Positions 45,701-54,474 of a stretch of 64,000 nt of DNA are shown in pieces. The stretch lies in contig CALGGO010000090.1 of assembly GCA_937916085.1 (NCBI GenBank), positions 70,254 to 134,253 on the forward strand, in the 5' to 3' direction. The translations under genes and the position numbers were made by a program. The stretch is from an uncultured Prevotellaceae bacterium. GTDB lineage: Bacteria; Bacteroidota; Bacteroidia; Bacteroidales; Muribaculaceae. Positions within the stretch are counted from its first letter, which is position 1. Every line of letters starts with the position of its first letter. The notes below the pieces were generated by a model, which saw nothing but the letters and a program-made list of their open reading frames with translations, was not told where the DNA came from and searched no databases.

Positions 45701-48700
45701 GAACCATTTCCGGTGATAGGTGTTAAGTTCGGGAAGTTCAAAATGGAACTCATTGAGCAACGGTTTATGCCAACTTGGACCGCTGTAGCCTATACCAAAA
45801 TAATCTGATATGTATTGGCTTTCGTAGTCATACAAGTCTCTTGACCAAGATTGGAACGAAGCGTTCCATCGATTGGAACTTAGTTCATAGATAGCCTTAT
45901 CAACCATAGCGAGCATGAGAGCCCCTTGCTGCTTCTTGTCGGTATTGTCGAGCAGCGTGAACTTCCATTGCTCATTCTCGCCGGGAACAAGGCGGTCACG
46001 GAAACTCTCTATCTTGATATTTAATTGCGATGGCGGGATTACCGCCTGAAGATAAGCAGTCTCGTTGCTCTCTTGCTTTTTATAAATATTATAGAAATTC
46101 ACTGTCACGCTCTCTCCAGCGTCCTTTGGCATATCGATGGTGAACTTGTGGATGCCAGGCTTGTAGTGCAGCCATCCACGAGAGATAATGCGCGTGCTAG
46201 TCGAGGCAATATAATATATGTATGACTCATCTACCGAAGTGCCTATCAGCACCTCGCCCTTGCCCTTTTTGGTGACTTTGTCGCCACCAGGCACCAGCCA
46301 TAACGGTTCATTCTCAAGGTAACATTTTTTGTCAGTCAGGCGATAGAGCAACAATTTGCTGGTACTGTGGATTGTGTCATTATCGGCCCACGCCTCAAAC
46401 TCATAAAGTCCCGACGGCAGGCTATTCCAATCGACTTCCTCGTTTTCATTCATAACGTCACCTTGCTTTATCACTTTTCCTGTAGTTTTTTCTTTTATCT
46501 TGTAGCGAATGTGAATCGTGGTATCTTTATCTGCATTATGCACTGTAACAGGGACGGCAGTCTTCGATCCATCAAGCAAAATCTTGGTGTCAAAGGCTTT
46601 AACTGATGAGGGATCCTCATCAATCACAATTTCTATCTCACCCTCATCGCTGCAAGTCTCGCCTTGGTCGTTGATGACCTCCACGGTATAGTCATAACCC
46701 ACAGAAACACCATACTCATAGTCGTCATCTTCATCATATTCATCCTTGATGTCACGCTTAATCAGCTCGGCGGGGACAACAAGCAGGAAACGGCCATTGA
46801 CATCGGTAGTGATAATCGTGTCGGGCATCGCCACTTCATCTTCGTCATGCCAAATGGGGCTTTCCATCTCAATGTGCACGCATGCTCCCGCCACAGGCAT
46901 CCCACTGTAAGTCATTACAGTTCCGGCTATCTCCACATCTTCGCCAAGATTATAATAACGATGGGGCGAGTCGAGGGATACGGTGAATGTGGGAATCTTG
47001 TATTCGCTCATGATGATGCTTTTGCTCACTATGAAATCGTTCTCAATAAACATCTTGATTGAATAAGTGCCATTCATCTTGTCTTTGGGCAATACAAAAG
47101 AGCCCGTAGCACGCCCCCAGCTGTCGGTTGTCAATGACACCGAGTCAACTAATTCATCATTCGGGTCATTGAGTTCAAATCTCACTTTCTCTCCTGACAG
47201 CAATTTGCGACTGTCGGCTTCTATCGAATAGACCACGCCCGCAAAGTTCACCTTCTCAGCTGGTCTGAAAATTGACAAGTCGGTATAAATCTTTCCTAAT
47301 ATCTCTTTGTCGGTTCTATCTATATTGGAAAGCATATAAAAACTTCTCCCCCATTTGTCATCGTCTTTTGTCACATAATATTCGTTTGAATACCGCCATT
47401 TATTACGAGTGTTAACGGCAAGCCCATCGCTGTCGGTGATGGCGCTCCACGTGCTATTGCTGACCTTTGCGCCCTCTACCGGTGCGCCGGTGGTCATGTC
47501 TACGGCAAGGAGATCTATGTTACCGGTTTCATTATGATTAAATCCAAGCAACATCAGGTCACTGACGATAAAGGTATTAGACAAGGAGATCTTTTCCCCA
47601 TTTTCTACCAGCTCGCCATAGTCGTTCTTATAGGATGCAAGAACTCTGTATCTTCCACAACTCTGCGGCGGGAAACTTATGGTTCTCAAGTCACCGTCAA
47701 GCTTGATGCTGGCATTCACGATTTCATGCTGACCAACTAATGTGAAATTAAGATCTCTATCATATTCAATTTTGTCATCTACTATAACGTCATCGTTAAG
47801 GCGGTAAAGCGAAATGACCAAAGTGTCAATGTTTTGACAAAAAAATTTCACCTCTATGGAATCGTGAGTCGCATACTCTGGTTTGATAAAAATACTCACG
47901 TCCTTTTCTCGTGCCATGCTGATTTTGTTCTTGGCGATTGACGCAAAGCGTCCCTCGGGGAAACGTGAAACATATTCCTCGCATAGCGATATCGCTTTGT
48001 CGCTTAAATCAATGTCGCGAAGCAGAGCGCCAGCACTCTCTTTGTCGATATATTTCTCAAGGTAACTAATTGCTACAGCATAGCGGCTTGTGGCGCCAGT
48101 AGCCGCAAAATGCACCGGCGAAGAGAGCGAGTTCCTGATCACTTCCATGTGGACTTCGCTGCCTGGCTCGCAGTTGTCGAGCAGGCGGGTGAGAATCTCG
48201 TCATCGCGGGTCATCTCATAACCCTCGAGCGCAAGGAAATGATAAAGCGAGGGGAAAATGCCCTGCGTGTCTTCGCTAATCAGTCCCTCATAGTTGCTCA
48301 ACGGTTTTGCCAGCAATGCCTTCTCGTCTTTTACAGACAGACGCACGAGGTCGTTTATCTTGTCTTTTATCTGACCTCTGCTCCATAACTCAAAACGCTC
48401 AGGCAGAGTGTCAACAACTTGTGATTGTGCTCCATATTTGGCATAGTACTGCCCAAGCACCCTTGCCTCAAGGTGATATAGCAGCGCCTTTATGTCGGCA
48501 CGCTTCTCTTTTACTGCCAGCTGCTCTATGCGCGGCACAATGGTGTCGATGCTCTGCTTGGAGATGCTGCTTTGAGCGATAGAGTATCGAATCATCGCAT
48601 CCACCACGGCGTTGCCGTCATCACTTTTTAGAGCCTTGTCGAGCTGCGTCAACGCCTCAGCACTCACCTTGCGGGGAAAAGCGAAATCTACCACGCTCTG

Positions 48701-48763
48701 CCCCATTGCGCTTGCCACCACAGTAACCGCAACAAATATCAATAATAATAATCTCTTTATCAT
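42782..48763 (-). CDS. Alpha-2-macroglobulin-like protein with inserted carboxypeptidase-regulatory and TonB plug domains
   Basis: A 1993-residue exported protein starting at the ATG at 48763 (signal MIKRLLLLIFVAVTVVASAM). An earlier TTG at 48790 overlaps the promoter and is rejected. Order: a helical N-region, then MG-type beta domains, with an MG2-like segment about residue 490 (EILGKIYTDLSIFRPAEKVN). At about 1045-1125 there is a CarboxypepD_reg-like domain (EPVIGATVMDAENPKNGVAT), and at about 1130-1265 a SusC-type plug (LQEVVVTGYGTQDAG, SATSIYGARAMAGVIVVNT). An A2M domain follows (TALWKPMLVTGDDGRVAVEF, then PENNSTWVVQAIAY), then an alpha-helical toroid about 1480-1800 and a C-terminal beta domain. 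The CxEQ thioester is absent; the equivalent region reads ETCENPLWYAVMALP. There is no beta-barrel, so it is not a transporter. Confidence 0.85.
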   Translation of the reverse strand: MIKRLLLLIFVAVTVVASAMGQSVVDFAFPRKVSAEALTQLDKALKSDDGNAVVDAMIRYSIAQSSISKQSIDTIVPRIEQLAVKEKRADIKALLYHLEARVLGQYYAKYGAQSQVVDTLPERFELWSRGQIKDKINDLVRLSVKDEKALLAKPLSNYEGLISEDTQGIFPSLYHFLALEGYEMTRDDEILTRLLDNCEPGSEVHMEVIRNSLSSPVHFAATGATSRYAVAISYLEKYIDKESAGALLRDIDLSDKAISLCEEYVSRFPEGRFASIAKNKISMAREKDVSIFIKPEYATHDSIEVKFFCQNIDTLVISLYRLNDDVIVDDKIEYDRDLNFTLVGQHEIVNASIKLDGDLRTISFPPQSCGRYRVLASYKNDYGELVENGEKISLSNTFIVSDLMLLGFNHNETGNIDLLAVDMTTGAPVEGAKVSNSTWSAITDSDGLAVNTRNKWRYSNEYYVTKDDDKWGRSFYMLSNIDRTDKEILGKIYTDLSIFRPAEKVNFAGVVYSIEADSRKLLSGEKVRFELNDPNDELVDSVSLTTDSWGRATGSFVLPKDKMNGTYSIKMFIENDFIVSKSIIMSEYKIPTFTVSLDSPHRYYNLGEDVEIAGTVMTYSGMPVAGACVHIEMESPIWHDEDEVAMPDTIITTDVNGRFLLVVPAELIKRDIKDEYDEDDDYEYGVSVGYDYTVEVINDQGETCSDEGEIEIVIDEDPSSVKAFDTKILLDGSKTAVPVTVHNADKDTTIHIRYKIKEKTTGKVIKQGDVMNENEEVDWNSLPSGLYEFEAWADNDTIHSTSKLLLYRLTDKKCYLENEPLWLVPGGDKVTKKGKGEVLIGTSVDESYIYYIASTSTRIISRGWLHYKPGIHKFTIDMPKDAGESVTVNFYNIYKKQESNETAYLQAVIPPSQLNIKIESFRDRLVPGENEQWKFTLLDNTDKKQQGALMLAMVDKAIYELSSNRWNASFQSWSRDLYDYESQYISDYFGIGYSGPSWHKPLLNEFHFELPELNTYHRKWFLVSQNNEGGISMNDTKVVSIDSTGCKVTGYVYSVLDYEPVIGATVMDAENPKNGVATDFDGKFTLTVSSLSSEIIVRYIGYVDYKFKPSELPQVILLEEDESQILQEVVVTGYGTQDAGDEAKLLEGRAAGVSVSSQKVTELNIVADEAVLDDDSSPKIRVRGATSVLGASKPLWVVDGVFVEDNVELDADALSSGDARTLIASALAGMSADDVESFNILKGSSATSIYGARAMAGVIVVNTKSKQFARNKMMGTVKAREPGVKTALWKPMLVTGDDGRVAVEFTAPENNSTWVVQAIAYNENLISGNFYGELITSRPLMVKPIAPRFLRHGDNVTLKAQVQNDDDKEAMVDAVVEMFDIRTNAVLHSSSQQLTLAPKETRNVEVTWTVPDTLALVGMRVKAATERWGDGEQMVIPVLEAASPVIEAQPFFIDPGAEMTVTVPSYSENAHITLETCENPLWYAVMALPTIYSDNDKVATCVAHSLYAQSVAQDLAESHPEIANAIRSWKCDSTIVSMLQQNPNLKIGDLMASPFVGAAQRETLRMRQLSNLLDTTKMDSEHERLVTALGKLQQSDGGWTWFSYPGCESSLYTSMGVLELIGEQMLITTDISDDELNKMAERGVLYCGNMISNMFSKGEKIDYLGYAYVRSMFPNVEMSKKNKALHDRSVKEVMAKWKDRSLIDRAYAAIVLYRNDKKDEARKIAQSLREFAVTDNQGMHWENLQEGYAAYYDKVTLTATVLEALSLVDPRQDEIAQIHKWILLMKQSNDWGPSSLAAHAVYALLTTDPGDNWLTDSLGYSVREVAPNETIKFDRKSHPQWGAIYSAYSAPMAEIRAFKTDDLSVTKNFMRYGKDGELEPFATLSVGDKVQVRVTLDARKDLDYVTVADERAACFEPVDKVSGYKWGETFYYNEVKDNKTNMFITSLRKGVHTVTYDVMVTNIGTYASGIASAQCQYAPQVTAHTAATVIEVK

Positions 48764-48787
48764 ATCACCTTTTTTTATAATCAATCG

Positions 48788-48819
48788 CAAAAATACATAA
48801 GTTGAAGATATTTACCAAA
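48788..48819 (-). promoter_or_regulatory. Promoter of the macroglobulin-like gene
   Basis: On the minus strand TTTG (48819-48816), a 20 bp spacer and TATTTTTG (48795-48788). It places the transcription start between this box and the ATG at 48763, which excludes the upstream TTG. Confidence 0.75.
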
Positions 48820-49115
48820 TAATCTATATAGTTTTTTGTGACAACCAAGATTTCACCACTAGCCGGAATTGCTTTAATTTTGGCAATTAATGATAATTGT
48901 TTGTAATTGTGATTAATTGTTAGAAAAAAAATACTAATTTTGCAGCCGTTTTAATGCGCTTCTCGCGATTAGTGATTAGTTGTGCTGCACTTGATTATCA
49001 AACGACCAGAAACGATTAGAAACGAAAACCCACTAAACACTAAACTCATAACTCTAAACTCTAAACTCTAACCTGCGCGAAGCGCACTAAACCCATAACT
49101 CAAAACTCAAAAAAT
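48820..49115 (+). repeat. korA leader with mixed repeats
   Basis: No gene is seen. It contains the AATTGTTTGTAATTGT word (48895-48920), a -7-like TAATTTTG at 48935-48942 (no clear -33), a gcgcttctcgcgattagtga dyad module, and actctaa heptamers (49049-49070) just before the korA ATG. If the box is used, korA has a repeat-rich leader of about 170 nt. Confidence 0.5.
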
Positions 49116-50963
49116 ATGTCAGGAAAGACTAACGTAAAATTCCGTCAGAGCATTGTTGTCCGTTTCTCGGGCGACTCTGGCGACGGCATGCAACTGGCCG
49201 GCAACATCTTCTCGAGCGTGTCGGCCGAGATGGGTGAGATTATCTCCACGTTCCCCGACTATCCCGCCGAGGTGCGCGCGCCACAAGGCTCGCTGAGCGG
49301 CGTGAGCGGCTTCCAGGTCCACATCGGCCATGGCGTTCACACCCCCGGCGACGAGTGCGACGTGCTGGTGGCGATGAACCCCGCCGCCCTCAAGCAGAAC
49401 GTGCAGTTCTTGAACAAGAACGGCGTGGCAATAGTAGATATCGACTCGTTCAAGGAAATCGACCTCAAGAAAGCCGAGTTCACCACCGATGATCCTTACA
49501 AGGAGATCGGGCTCAAGACGCAGATCGTGGAAGTGCCCATGACCACGATGGTGAAAGCCGCCCTCGAGGACAGCGGCATGGACTTCAAGTCGCAGATGAA
49601 ATGCCGCAACATGATGGCGCTGGGACTAATATGCTGGCTGTTCAACATGCCACTGTCGAGCGCGCGCCGCTTCTTGCAGCACAAGTTCGGCAACAAGCCC
49701 GCAGTCTATGACGCCAACTGCAAAGTGCTGCAAGGCGGCTACGACTACGGCCACAACATCCACGCGTCGGTGTCGAAATACCGCATCGAGACCGAGGATA
49801 TGCGCCCTGGCATCTACGTTGACGTGAACGGCAACAAGGCCACTGCGTGGGGACTGATCCTCGCCAGCGAAAAGAGCGGACGACCATTATACCTGGGCAG
49901 CTACCCTATCACCCCTGCCACCGACATCCTCCACGAGCTCGCCAAGCGCCGCGACCTAGGCGTGAAAGCATGCCAGATGGAAGACGAGATCGCCGGCATA
50001 TGCTCGGCAATAGGCGCAGCCTACGCCGGCAGTCTGGCAGTGACCAGCACCAGCGGTCCCGGCCTCTCGCTCAAGAGCGAGGCGATGGGACTGGCGGTGA
50101 TGTCGGAGTTGCCACTGGTGATTATCGACGTGCAGCGTGGCGGTCCATCAACTGGTATGCCCACCAAGACCGAGCAAACCGACCTGCTGCAAGCCCTCTA
50201 TGGCCGCAGCGGCGAATGCCCATTGGTTGTGGTTGCCGCCTCGTCGCCTACCGACTGCTTCCACATGGCCTTTGAAGCTGCCCGCATCGCCATTGAGCAC
50301 ATGACACCTGTCATCTTGATGACCGACGCGTTCATCGCCAACGGCTCCAGCGCCTGGCGAGTGCCCGAAGTTGGCGACTATCCCGGGATACATCCCAACT
50401 TCGTCCCCGAAGACAAGGAAGCCACTTGGCACCCCTATAGCCGCAACGACGAACTGGTGCGCTACTGGTCGTTCCCTGGCGTGCCCGACAAGATGCACCG
50501 GGTGGGAGGTCTTGAGCGTGACTACGACACCGGCGTCATCTCTAACAGCCCCGAGAATCACGAGCGCATGGTCAAGACCCGCGCACAGAAGATTGCCAAC
50601 GTCGCCAACCATATCCCCCTGCTCGAGGTGAAGAGCGAGCATGAGGGCTGCGACACCATCATCGTGGGCTGGGGAGGCACCTACGGACACATCTACACCG
50701 CCTACGAGCACCTGAACCGTGCCGGCAAGCATCTCGACTTCGCGCAGTTCAACTACATCAACCCACTGCCACGCAACACCCGCGAGGTGCTCACAAAATA
50801 CAAAACCGTGATTGTGGCTGAGCTTAACAACGGACAGTTTGCCACCTATCTGCAAAGTCAGATTCCTGAGCTTAACATCAAGCGCATCAACAAGGTGCAG
50901 GGACAGCCGTTCCTCGTTAACGAGATTGAAGAAGGTGTAATTAAAATCATGGAGGGCAAATAA
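49116..50963 (+). CDS. korA: 2-oxoglutarate:ferredoxin oxidoreductase, alpha subunit (gamma-alpha fusion)
   Basis: A 615-residue fused subunit. The N-terminal gamma domain (about 1-190) has VVRFSGDSGDGMQLAGNIFS and FPDYPAEVRAPQGSLSGVSG. The alpha PYR domain from about 220 has YLGSYPITPATDILHELAKR, AVTSTSGPGLSLKSEAMGLA and DVQRGGPSTGMPTKTEQTDL. With KorB it makes succinyl-CoA and reduced ferredoxin from 2-oxoglutarate, or runs in reverse by reductive carboxylation. There are 2 bp between it and korB. Confidence 0.93.
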   Translation: MSGKTNVKFRQSIVVRFSGDSGDGMQLAGNIFSSVSAEMGEIISTFPDYPAEVRAPQGSLSGVSGFQVHIGHGVHTPGDECDVLVAMNPAALKQNVQFLNKNGVAIVDIDSFKEIDLKKAEFTTDDPYKEIGLKTQIVEVPMTTMVKAALEDSGMDFKSQMKCRNMMALGLICWLFNMPLSSARRFLQHKFGNKPAVYDANCKVLQGGYDYGHNIHASVSKYRIETEDMRPGIYVDVNGNKATAWGLILASEKSGRPLYLGSYPITPATDILHELAKRRDLGVKACQMEDEIAGICSAIGAAYAGSLAVTSTSGPGLSLKSEAMGLAVMSELPLVIIDVQRGGPSTGMPTKTEQTDLLQALYGRSGECPLVVVAASSPTDCFHMAFEAARIAIEHMTPVILMTDAFIANGSSAWRVPEVGDYPGIHPNFVPEDKEATWHPYSRNDELVRYWSFPGVPDKMHRVGGLERDYDTGVISNSPENHERMVKTRAQKIANVANHIPLLEVKSEHEGCDTIIVGWGGTYGHIYTAYEHLNRAGKHLDFAQFNYINPLPRNTREVLTKYKTVIVAELNNGQFATYLQSQIPELNIKRINKVQGQPFLVNEIEEGVIKIMEGK

Positions 50964-50965
50964 TT

Positions 50966-51985
50966 ATGACACAGACATTTCAACAACCCGAACCTAAAGA
51001 CTATAAAAATGATGTAGCAGTGCGCTGGTGCCCAGGATGTGGCGACCACGCTGTTCTAAACGTGCTTCACAAGGCGATGGCTGAGCTTGGCGTTCCTCCT
51101 CACATGATTGCTGTGGTGTCGGGAATAGGCTGCAGCTCACGTCTGCCCTACTACATGAACACTTACGGCTTCCACACCATTCATGGTCGTGGCGGAGCTA
51201 TCGCTACTGGCGTGAAAGTTGCCAATCCGCAACTCACCGTGTGGCAAATCTCTGGCGACGGCGACTGCCTCGCCATTGGCGGCAACCACTTCATCCATGA
51301 GGTGCGTCGCAACGTCGATCTCAACCTGCTGTTGCTCAACAACAAAATTTACGGTCTCACAAAGGGACAGTTCAGCCCTACCAGCGACCGTGGCTGCATC
51401 TCGAAATCTTCGCCCTACGGCACTACCGAGGACCCGTTCATCCCCGCCGAGCTGGTGTTTGGCGCTCGTGGCACGTTCTTCGCTCGTGGCATCGACGTGG
51501 AACTGAAAATCAATCAGGAGATAATGGTCGAGGGAGCTCGTCACAAGGGATGCTCTGTGATTGAGATTTTGCAGAACTGCATGATCTTCAACAACGGCAT
51601 CCACAACCGCATCACCGACAAGGCGGTGCGAGCCAACCGAACCATCCACCTCGTCCACGGCGAGAAGATGCTATTTGGCAAGAACATGGATATGGGACTC
51701 GTGCAAGAGGGCTTTGGACTCAAGGCTGTGCGCCTCGACGACGGGGAATACACTATCGACGATGTGCTCATCCACGACGCTCACTGCCAGGACAACTTCC
51801 TGCACCAGCAGCTTGCCATGATGGACGGCACCAACCTGCCTGTGGCACTCGGCGTGATACGCGACGTGGACGCTCCCAGCTACGAGACCGACGTCACCGT
51901 GCAGATGCGCAAAATCCAAGCCAAGCACCGCTACCGCAACCTCCGCGACATGATCCTCGACGGAGACACGTGGGAAAGGAAATAA
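50966..51985 (+). CDS. korB: 2-oxoglutarate:ferredoxin oxidoreductase, beta subunit
   Basis: A 339-residue TPP-binding catalytic subunit. VRWCPGCGDHAVL and GIGCSSRLPYYMNTYGFHTI carry the Cys that coordinate the 4Fe-4S cluster in OFOR beta subunits. ISGDGDCLAIGGNHFIHEVR with NNKIYGLTKGQFSPTS is the TPP/Mg2+ motif. It is co-transcribed and coupled with korA. A strong bidirectional hairpin follows at 52033. Confidence 0.94.
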   Translation: MTQTFQQPEPKDYKNDVAVRWCPGCGDHAVLNVLHKAMAELGVPPHMIAVVSGIGCSSRLPYYMNTYGFHTIHGRGGAIATGVKVANPQLTVWQISGDGDCLAIGGNHFIHEVRRNVDLNLLLLNNKIYGLTKGQFSPTSDRGCISKSSPYGTTEDPFIPAELVFGARGTFFARGIDVELKINQEIMVEGARHKGCSVIEILQNCMIFNNGIHNRITDKAVRANRTIHLVHGEKMLFGKNMDMGLVQEGFGLKAVRLDDGEYTIDDVLIHDAHCQDNFLHQQLAMMDGTNLPVALGVIRDVDAPSYETDVTVQMRKIQAKHRYRNLRDMILDGDTWERK

Positions 51986-52032
51986 ACGCAAGCGTTCAGT
52001 ATGTTGCGATGCCATCGCAACTAACTTAACAT

Positions 52033-52070
52033 CACTCAAGCGATAGCGCACATGCGTTATCGCTTGAGTG
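52033..52070. terminator. 18-bp stem terminator that overlaps the dprA 3' end
   Basis: cactcaagcgatagcgca / tgcgttatcgcttgagtg is an 18 bp stem with one G-U pair and a tiny loop. Its right half encodes the last dprA codons (ACA CTC AAG CGA TAA on the minus strand). It serves convergent korB and dprA. A smaller hairpin (ttgcgatg/catcgcaa) precedes it near 52004. Confidence 0.8.
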
Positions 52071-53181
52071 TATATCTACAACCAGGAAGGGTGGCAATCA
52101 CGCCTTTTGTGTCCAGCTCAACCAGCGTTGCCATCAGGCGGTAGATGGGCAGTGCCATCAAGCCGGCGAGGTCGTTGATGTGCAGGTCGCCATTCTTGCG
52201 CAGTATGTCTACCACCTTTTGCTGCTCGGCGGTCAGTTGCGGGAACAGCTCGAGCTCCTTAGCCTGCTCGGGAATTTGTCTCGACTCCCACCGCATGGCC
52301 TTCAGCAAGTCCTCAGCGCAGATAATGGCTGCCGCCTGGTTGTTCATGATAAGGCGGTTGCAGCCTTTAGAATACTCATCGCTCACACGGCCTGGAACGG
52401 CAAACACGTCACGGCTGTAGCTGGCGGCAATGTTGGCCGTCACCAGCGCACCACCTTTGCTCGCACTCTCCACCACCACGGTGCAATCACTCAAGGCTGC
52501 AATGATGCGATTGCGGGCAAGGAAGTTGCCACGATGAATCTCGTCCTGGCTGGTGTAATCGCTCACCACCGCCCCACCCTGCTGCACGATGTGAACCGCG
52601 TCGTCGCGGTGCTCGGCAGGATAAATCTTGTTCAAGCCGCACGCCTGCACTCCCACAGTAGGCACATTATATCTCAGTGCTGCTCGATGGGCGTTGATGT
52701 CGGTACCGTAAGCCAATCCGCTCACTATCACCAACTCGCCCTCAAGCATCTTAGAGAGGTCGTCAACCAACTTATCACAGAACGTAGCGCCGTAATGCGT
52801 GCTGCGCCTAGTGCCTACGATGCTGATAACACGCTTGGCATTAAGGTCGCAACCGCCTATAGCATAGAGCAATATCGGCGCATCGCTAGCATTGAGAAGG
52901 CGTTTGGGGAAATTGTCATCGGTGAAATACAGAACCGTCACTTTGCGTTGCTCAACAAAGCGCAGCTCGACCTCGGCTTTGCGCAGAGCCTCGTCGCGGA
53001 AGGCACGCTCCCACACCTTGCTGCGACTGCCGGTGATGGACTTCAGCTCCCGCTCGCTGATAGCGAAAAAGTCCTTCTCGCTTGGAATGATGTCGAGCAA
53101 ACGTTGCGCAAGCTCCACTCCCATTCCACGTATGCCGGCAAATGCCATGCGGTACAATATGTCAGTATTCTTTACAGCCAT
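52057..53181 (-). CDS. dprA: DNA-processing protein DprA
   Basis: Loads RecA onto incoming single-stranded DNA during transformation. At 374 residues it has an N-terminal helix-hairpin region (MAFAGIRGMGVELAQRLLDI), a Rossmann DprA core with VISIVGTRRSTHYGATFCDK, VSGLAYGTDINAHRAAL and FLARNRIIAALSDCTVVVES, and a C-terminal winged-helix (LTAEQQKVVDILRKNGDLHI). The start overlaps the stop of the thioesterase gene by 10 bp, so they are coupled. With comEC in the same window, parts of a competence pathway are present. Confidence 0.93.
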   Translation of the reverse strand: MAVKNTDILYRMAFAGIRGMGVELAQRLLDIIPSEKDFFAISERELKSITGSRSKVWERAFRDEALRKAEVELRFVEQRKVTVLYFTDDNFPKRLLNASDAPILLYAIGGCDLNAKRVISIVGTRRSTHYGATFCDKLVDDLSKMLEGELVIVSGLAYGTDINAHRAALRYNVPTVGVQACGLNKIYPAEHRDDAVHIVQQGGAVVSDYTSQDEIHRGNFLARNRIIAALSDCTVVVESASKGGALVTANIAASYSRDVFAVPGRVSDEYSKGCNRLIMNNQAAAIICAEDLLKAMRWESRQIPEQAKELELFPQLTAEQQKVVDILRKNGDLHINDLAGLMALPIYRLMATLVELDTKGVIATLPGCRYTLKR

Positions 53182-53582
53182 TTCTCAAATTTCTCAAAGA
53201 GTTTGTCACTGCGCGAGAGCCTGCCATCTTCTAGGCTCACCACCGTCACCACGGCACTCACCGCAATCTCGCCGGTGTGCTTGTTGCGGATGTCCTGATG
53301 AAACACGAACCTCACACCTTTCTTCTCCACCCACAGGCTGCTCAGCATCACATCGCCACTGCGCAGCGGAGTTTTGTAGTCAATCTCCACACGGCTCAGC
53401 ACAGGAATGATGCCATCGGCACTCATCGCCTTAAACGAGTAGCCAGCACAACGGCAGAACTCATGACGTGTCATCTCAAGATAGTGAAGATAGTTGGCGT
53501 TATTCACGATGCCCTCGCTGTCAAGCTCATAGTCGCGAACTGCAATCTCAAGCGTGTAGATATATTCGTTGCTTTCCATCAT
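53172..53582 (-). CDS. Acyl-CoA thioesterase (4HBT/YbgC hotdog fold)
   Basis: A 136-residue hotdog-fold thioesterase. The DSEGIVNNANYLHYLEMTRH motif is the usual active-site helix, with Asp replaced in part by the DSEG/N-N-A-N-Y arrangement of this subfamily. Then come SRVEIDYKTPLRSGDVML and RFVFHQDIRN. The substrate is unknown, probably a short or medium acyl-CoA. It overlaps dprA by 10 bp. A minus-strand -7 box TATCTTTG lies at 53612-53605. Confidence 0.88.
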   Translation of the reverse strand: MMESNEYIYTLEIAVRDYELDSEGIVNNANYLHYLEMTRHEFCRCAGYSFKAMSADGIIPVLSRVEIDYKTPLRSGDVMLSSLWVEKKGVRFVFHQDIRNKHTGEIAVSAVVTVVSLEDGRLSRSDKLFEKFEKWL

Positions 53583-53604
53583 GCTATATTTTTTAAATTA
53601 GTTG

Positions 53605-53612
53605 CAAAGATA
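53605..53612 (-). promoter_or_regulatory. -7 promoter box for the thioesterase-dprA pair
   Basis: TATCTTTG on the minus strand, 22 bp before the ATG. The -33 region is weak. Confidence 0.45.
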
Positions 53613-53800
53613 AACCATTTCCTCCAAACCACCCTCAACACGCATATTAATTGTGAATAACTTTTTAAATATCTACTTCATGACACCGTAGAAATTGGCT
53701 AGCGTGGGTATTTTATTCAAAATTCGTAGTTTTTAAAGGTTTTCGAAAGCAACTTGCAAAAAAACTGACTATTAATAACTCACAACTCAAAACTTTTCAC

Positions 53801-53808
53801 TAACTTTG
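53801..53808 (+). promoter_or_regulatory. -7 promoter box for the SPOR protein-folE pair
   Basis: TAACTTTG, 33 bp before the ATG at 53842. No clear -33 TTTG. The upstream-extended reading frame (TTG start at 53806) overlaps this box, which argues for the ATG. Confidence 0.45.
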
Positions 53809-53841
53809 TGCCCAAATTACATCTCCATTACAATTTGTGAT

Positions 53842-54474
53842 ATGAAAAACTCTCATTTCAAGCATATTATGCTCGTGGTGCTGCTCGCAGTTGTCATAGT
53901 GCCAATTTCGTTGACACAAGTTACCATCAACGATAACCGACGCCCACAAGCCGAACCAGTGAAAGTTGAGACTCCCGACAATGGCGGTGAGGCTGCCAAC
54001 AAAGAAGGCAGCAACACCACCTCCAGCAACGAGGGGCAATCGGCAAACGCCAACAAGTCCAACAATCAGCGCTCAAACAACACGGCGGTCAACGCGGCCA
54101 ACAATAATAACTATGCCGACCCCAAGCGTCCCGAGTCGCTCAATCAAGACTATAGCACCGGCAACGCCAGCGCCAACCTGCAGTCACACCAAGAGGTTGA
54201 GATGAGAAGCTACGGTTACCGCATTCTCGTTTATCAAACCAACAAGTCGAAGAATGCCAAAGCCAACGCCCAAAAGCGGGCAAAAGACATCACGATGAAA
54301 TTCCCACAGTATCAGTTCTATTTCACCTATAAGGCACCAACATGGCGCTTGAGAGCTGGAGACTTCGCCGATGAAGAGTCGGCACACTTGGCACTCAAGC
54401 AATTCAGGAAGGCATTCCCTATGTACTCTAAAGAAATGACTATTATTCACGACAACATTAATGTGTGGAAATAA
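53842..54474 (+). CDS. Membrane-anchored SPOR-like domain protein
   Basis: A 210-residue protein with a signal or anchor (IMLVVLLAVVIVPISLTQV), a long Asn/Ser/Glu-rich disordered linker (about 30-110), and a C-terminal SPOR-like domain (SYGYRILVYQTNKSKNAKAN, FPQYQFYFTYKAPTWRLRAG, FADEESAHLALKQFRKAFP). SPOR domains bind denuded peptidoglycan glycan strands, often at division sites. Its TAA stop shares one base with the folE ATG (TAATG), so folE is translationally coupled. Confidence 0.82.
   Translation: MKNSHFKHIMLVVLLAVVIVPISLTQVTINDNRRPQAEPVKVETPDNGGEAANKEGSNTTSSNEGQSANANKSNNQRSNNTAVNAANNNNYADPKRPESLNQDYSTGNASANLQSHQEVEMRSYGYRILVYQTNKSKNAKANAQKRAKDITMKFPQYQFYFTYKAPTWRLRAGDFADEESAHLALKQFRKAFPMYSKEMTIIHDNINVWK

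Noticed and set aside
42782..48763. Functional TonB-dependent receptor call for the macroglobulin-like protein
   Set aside because: Only the plug is present. MG and A2M domains surround it and there is no barrel.
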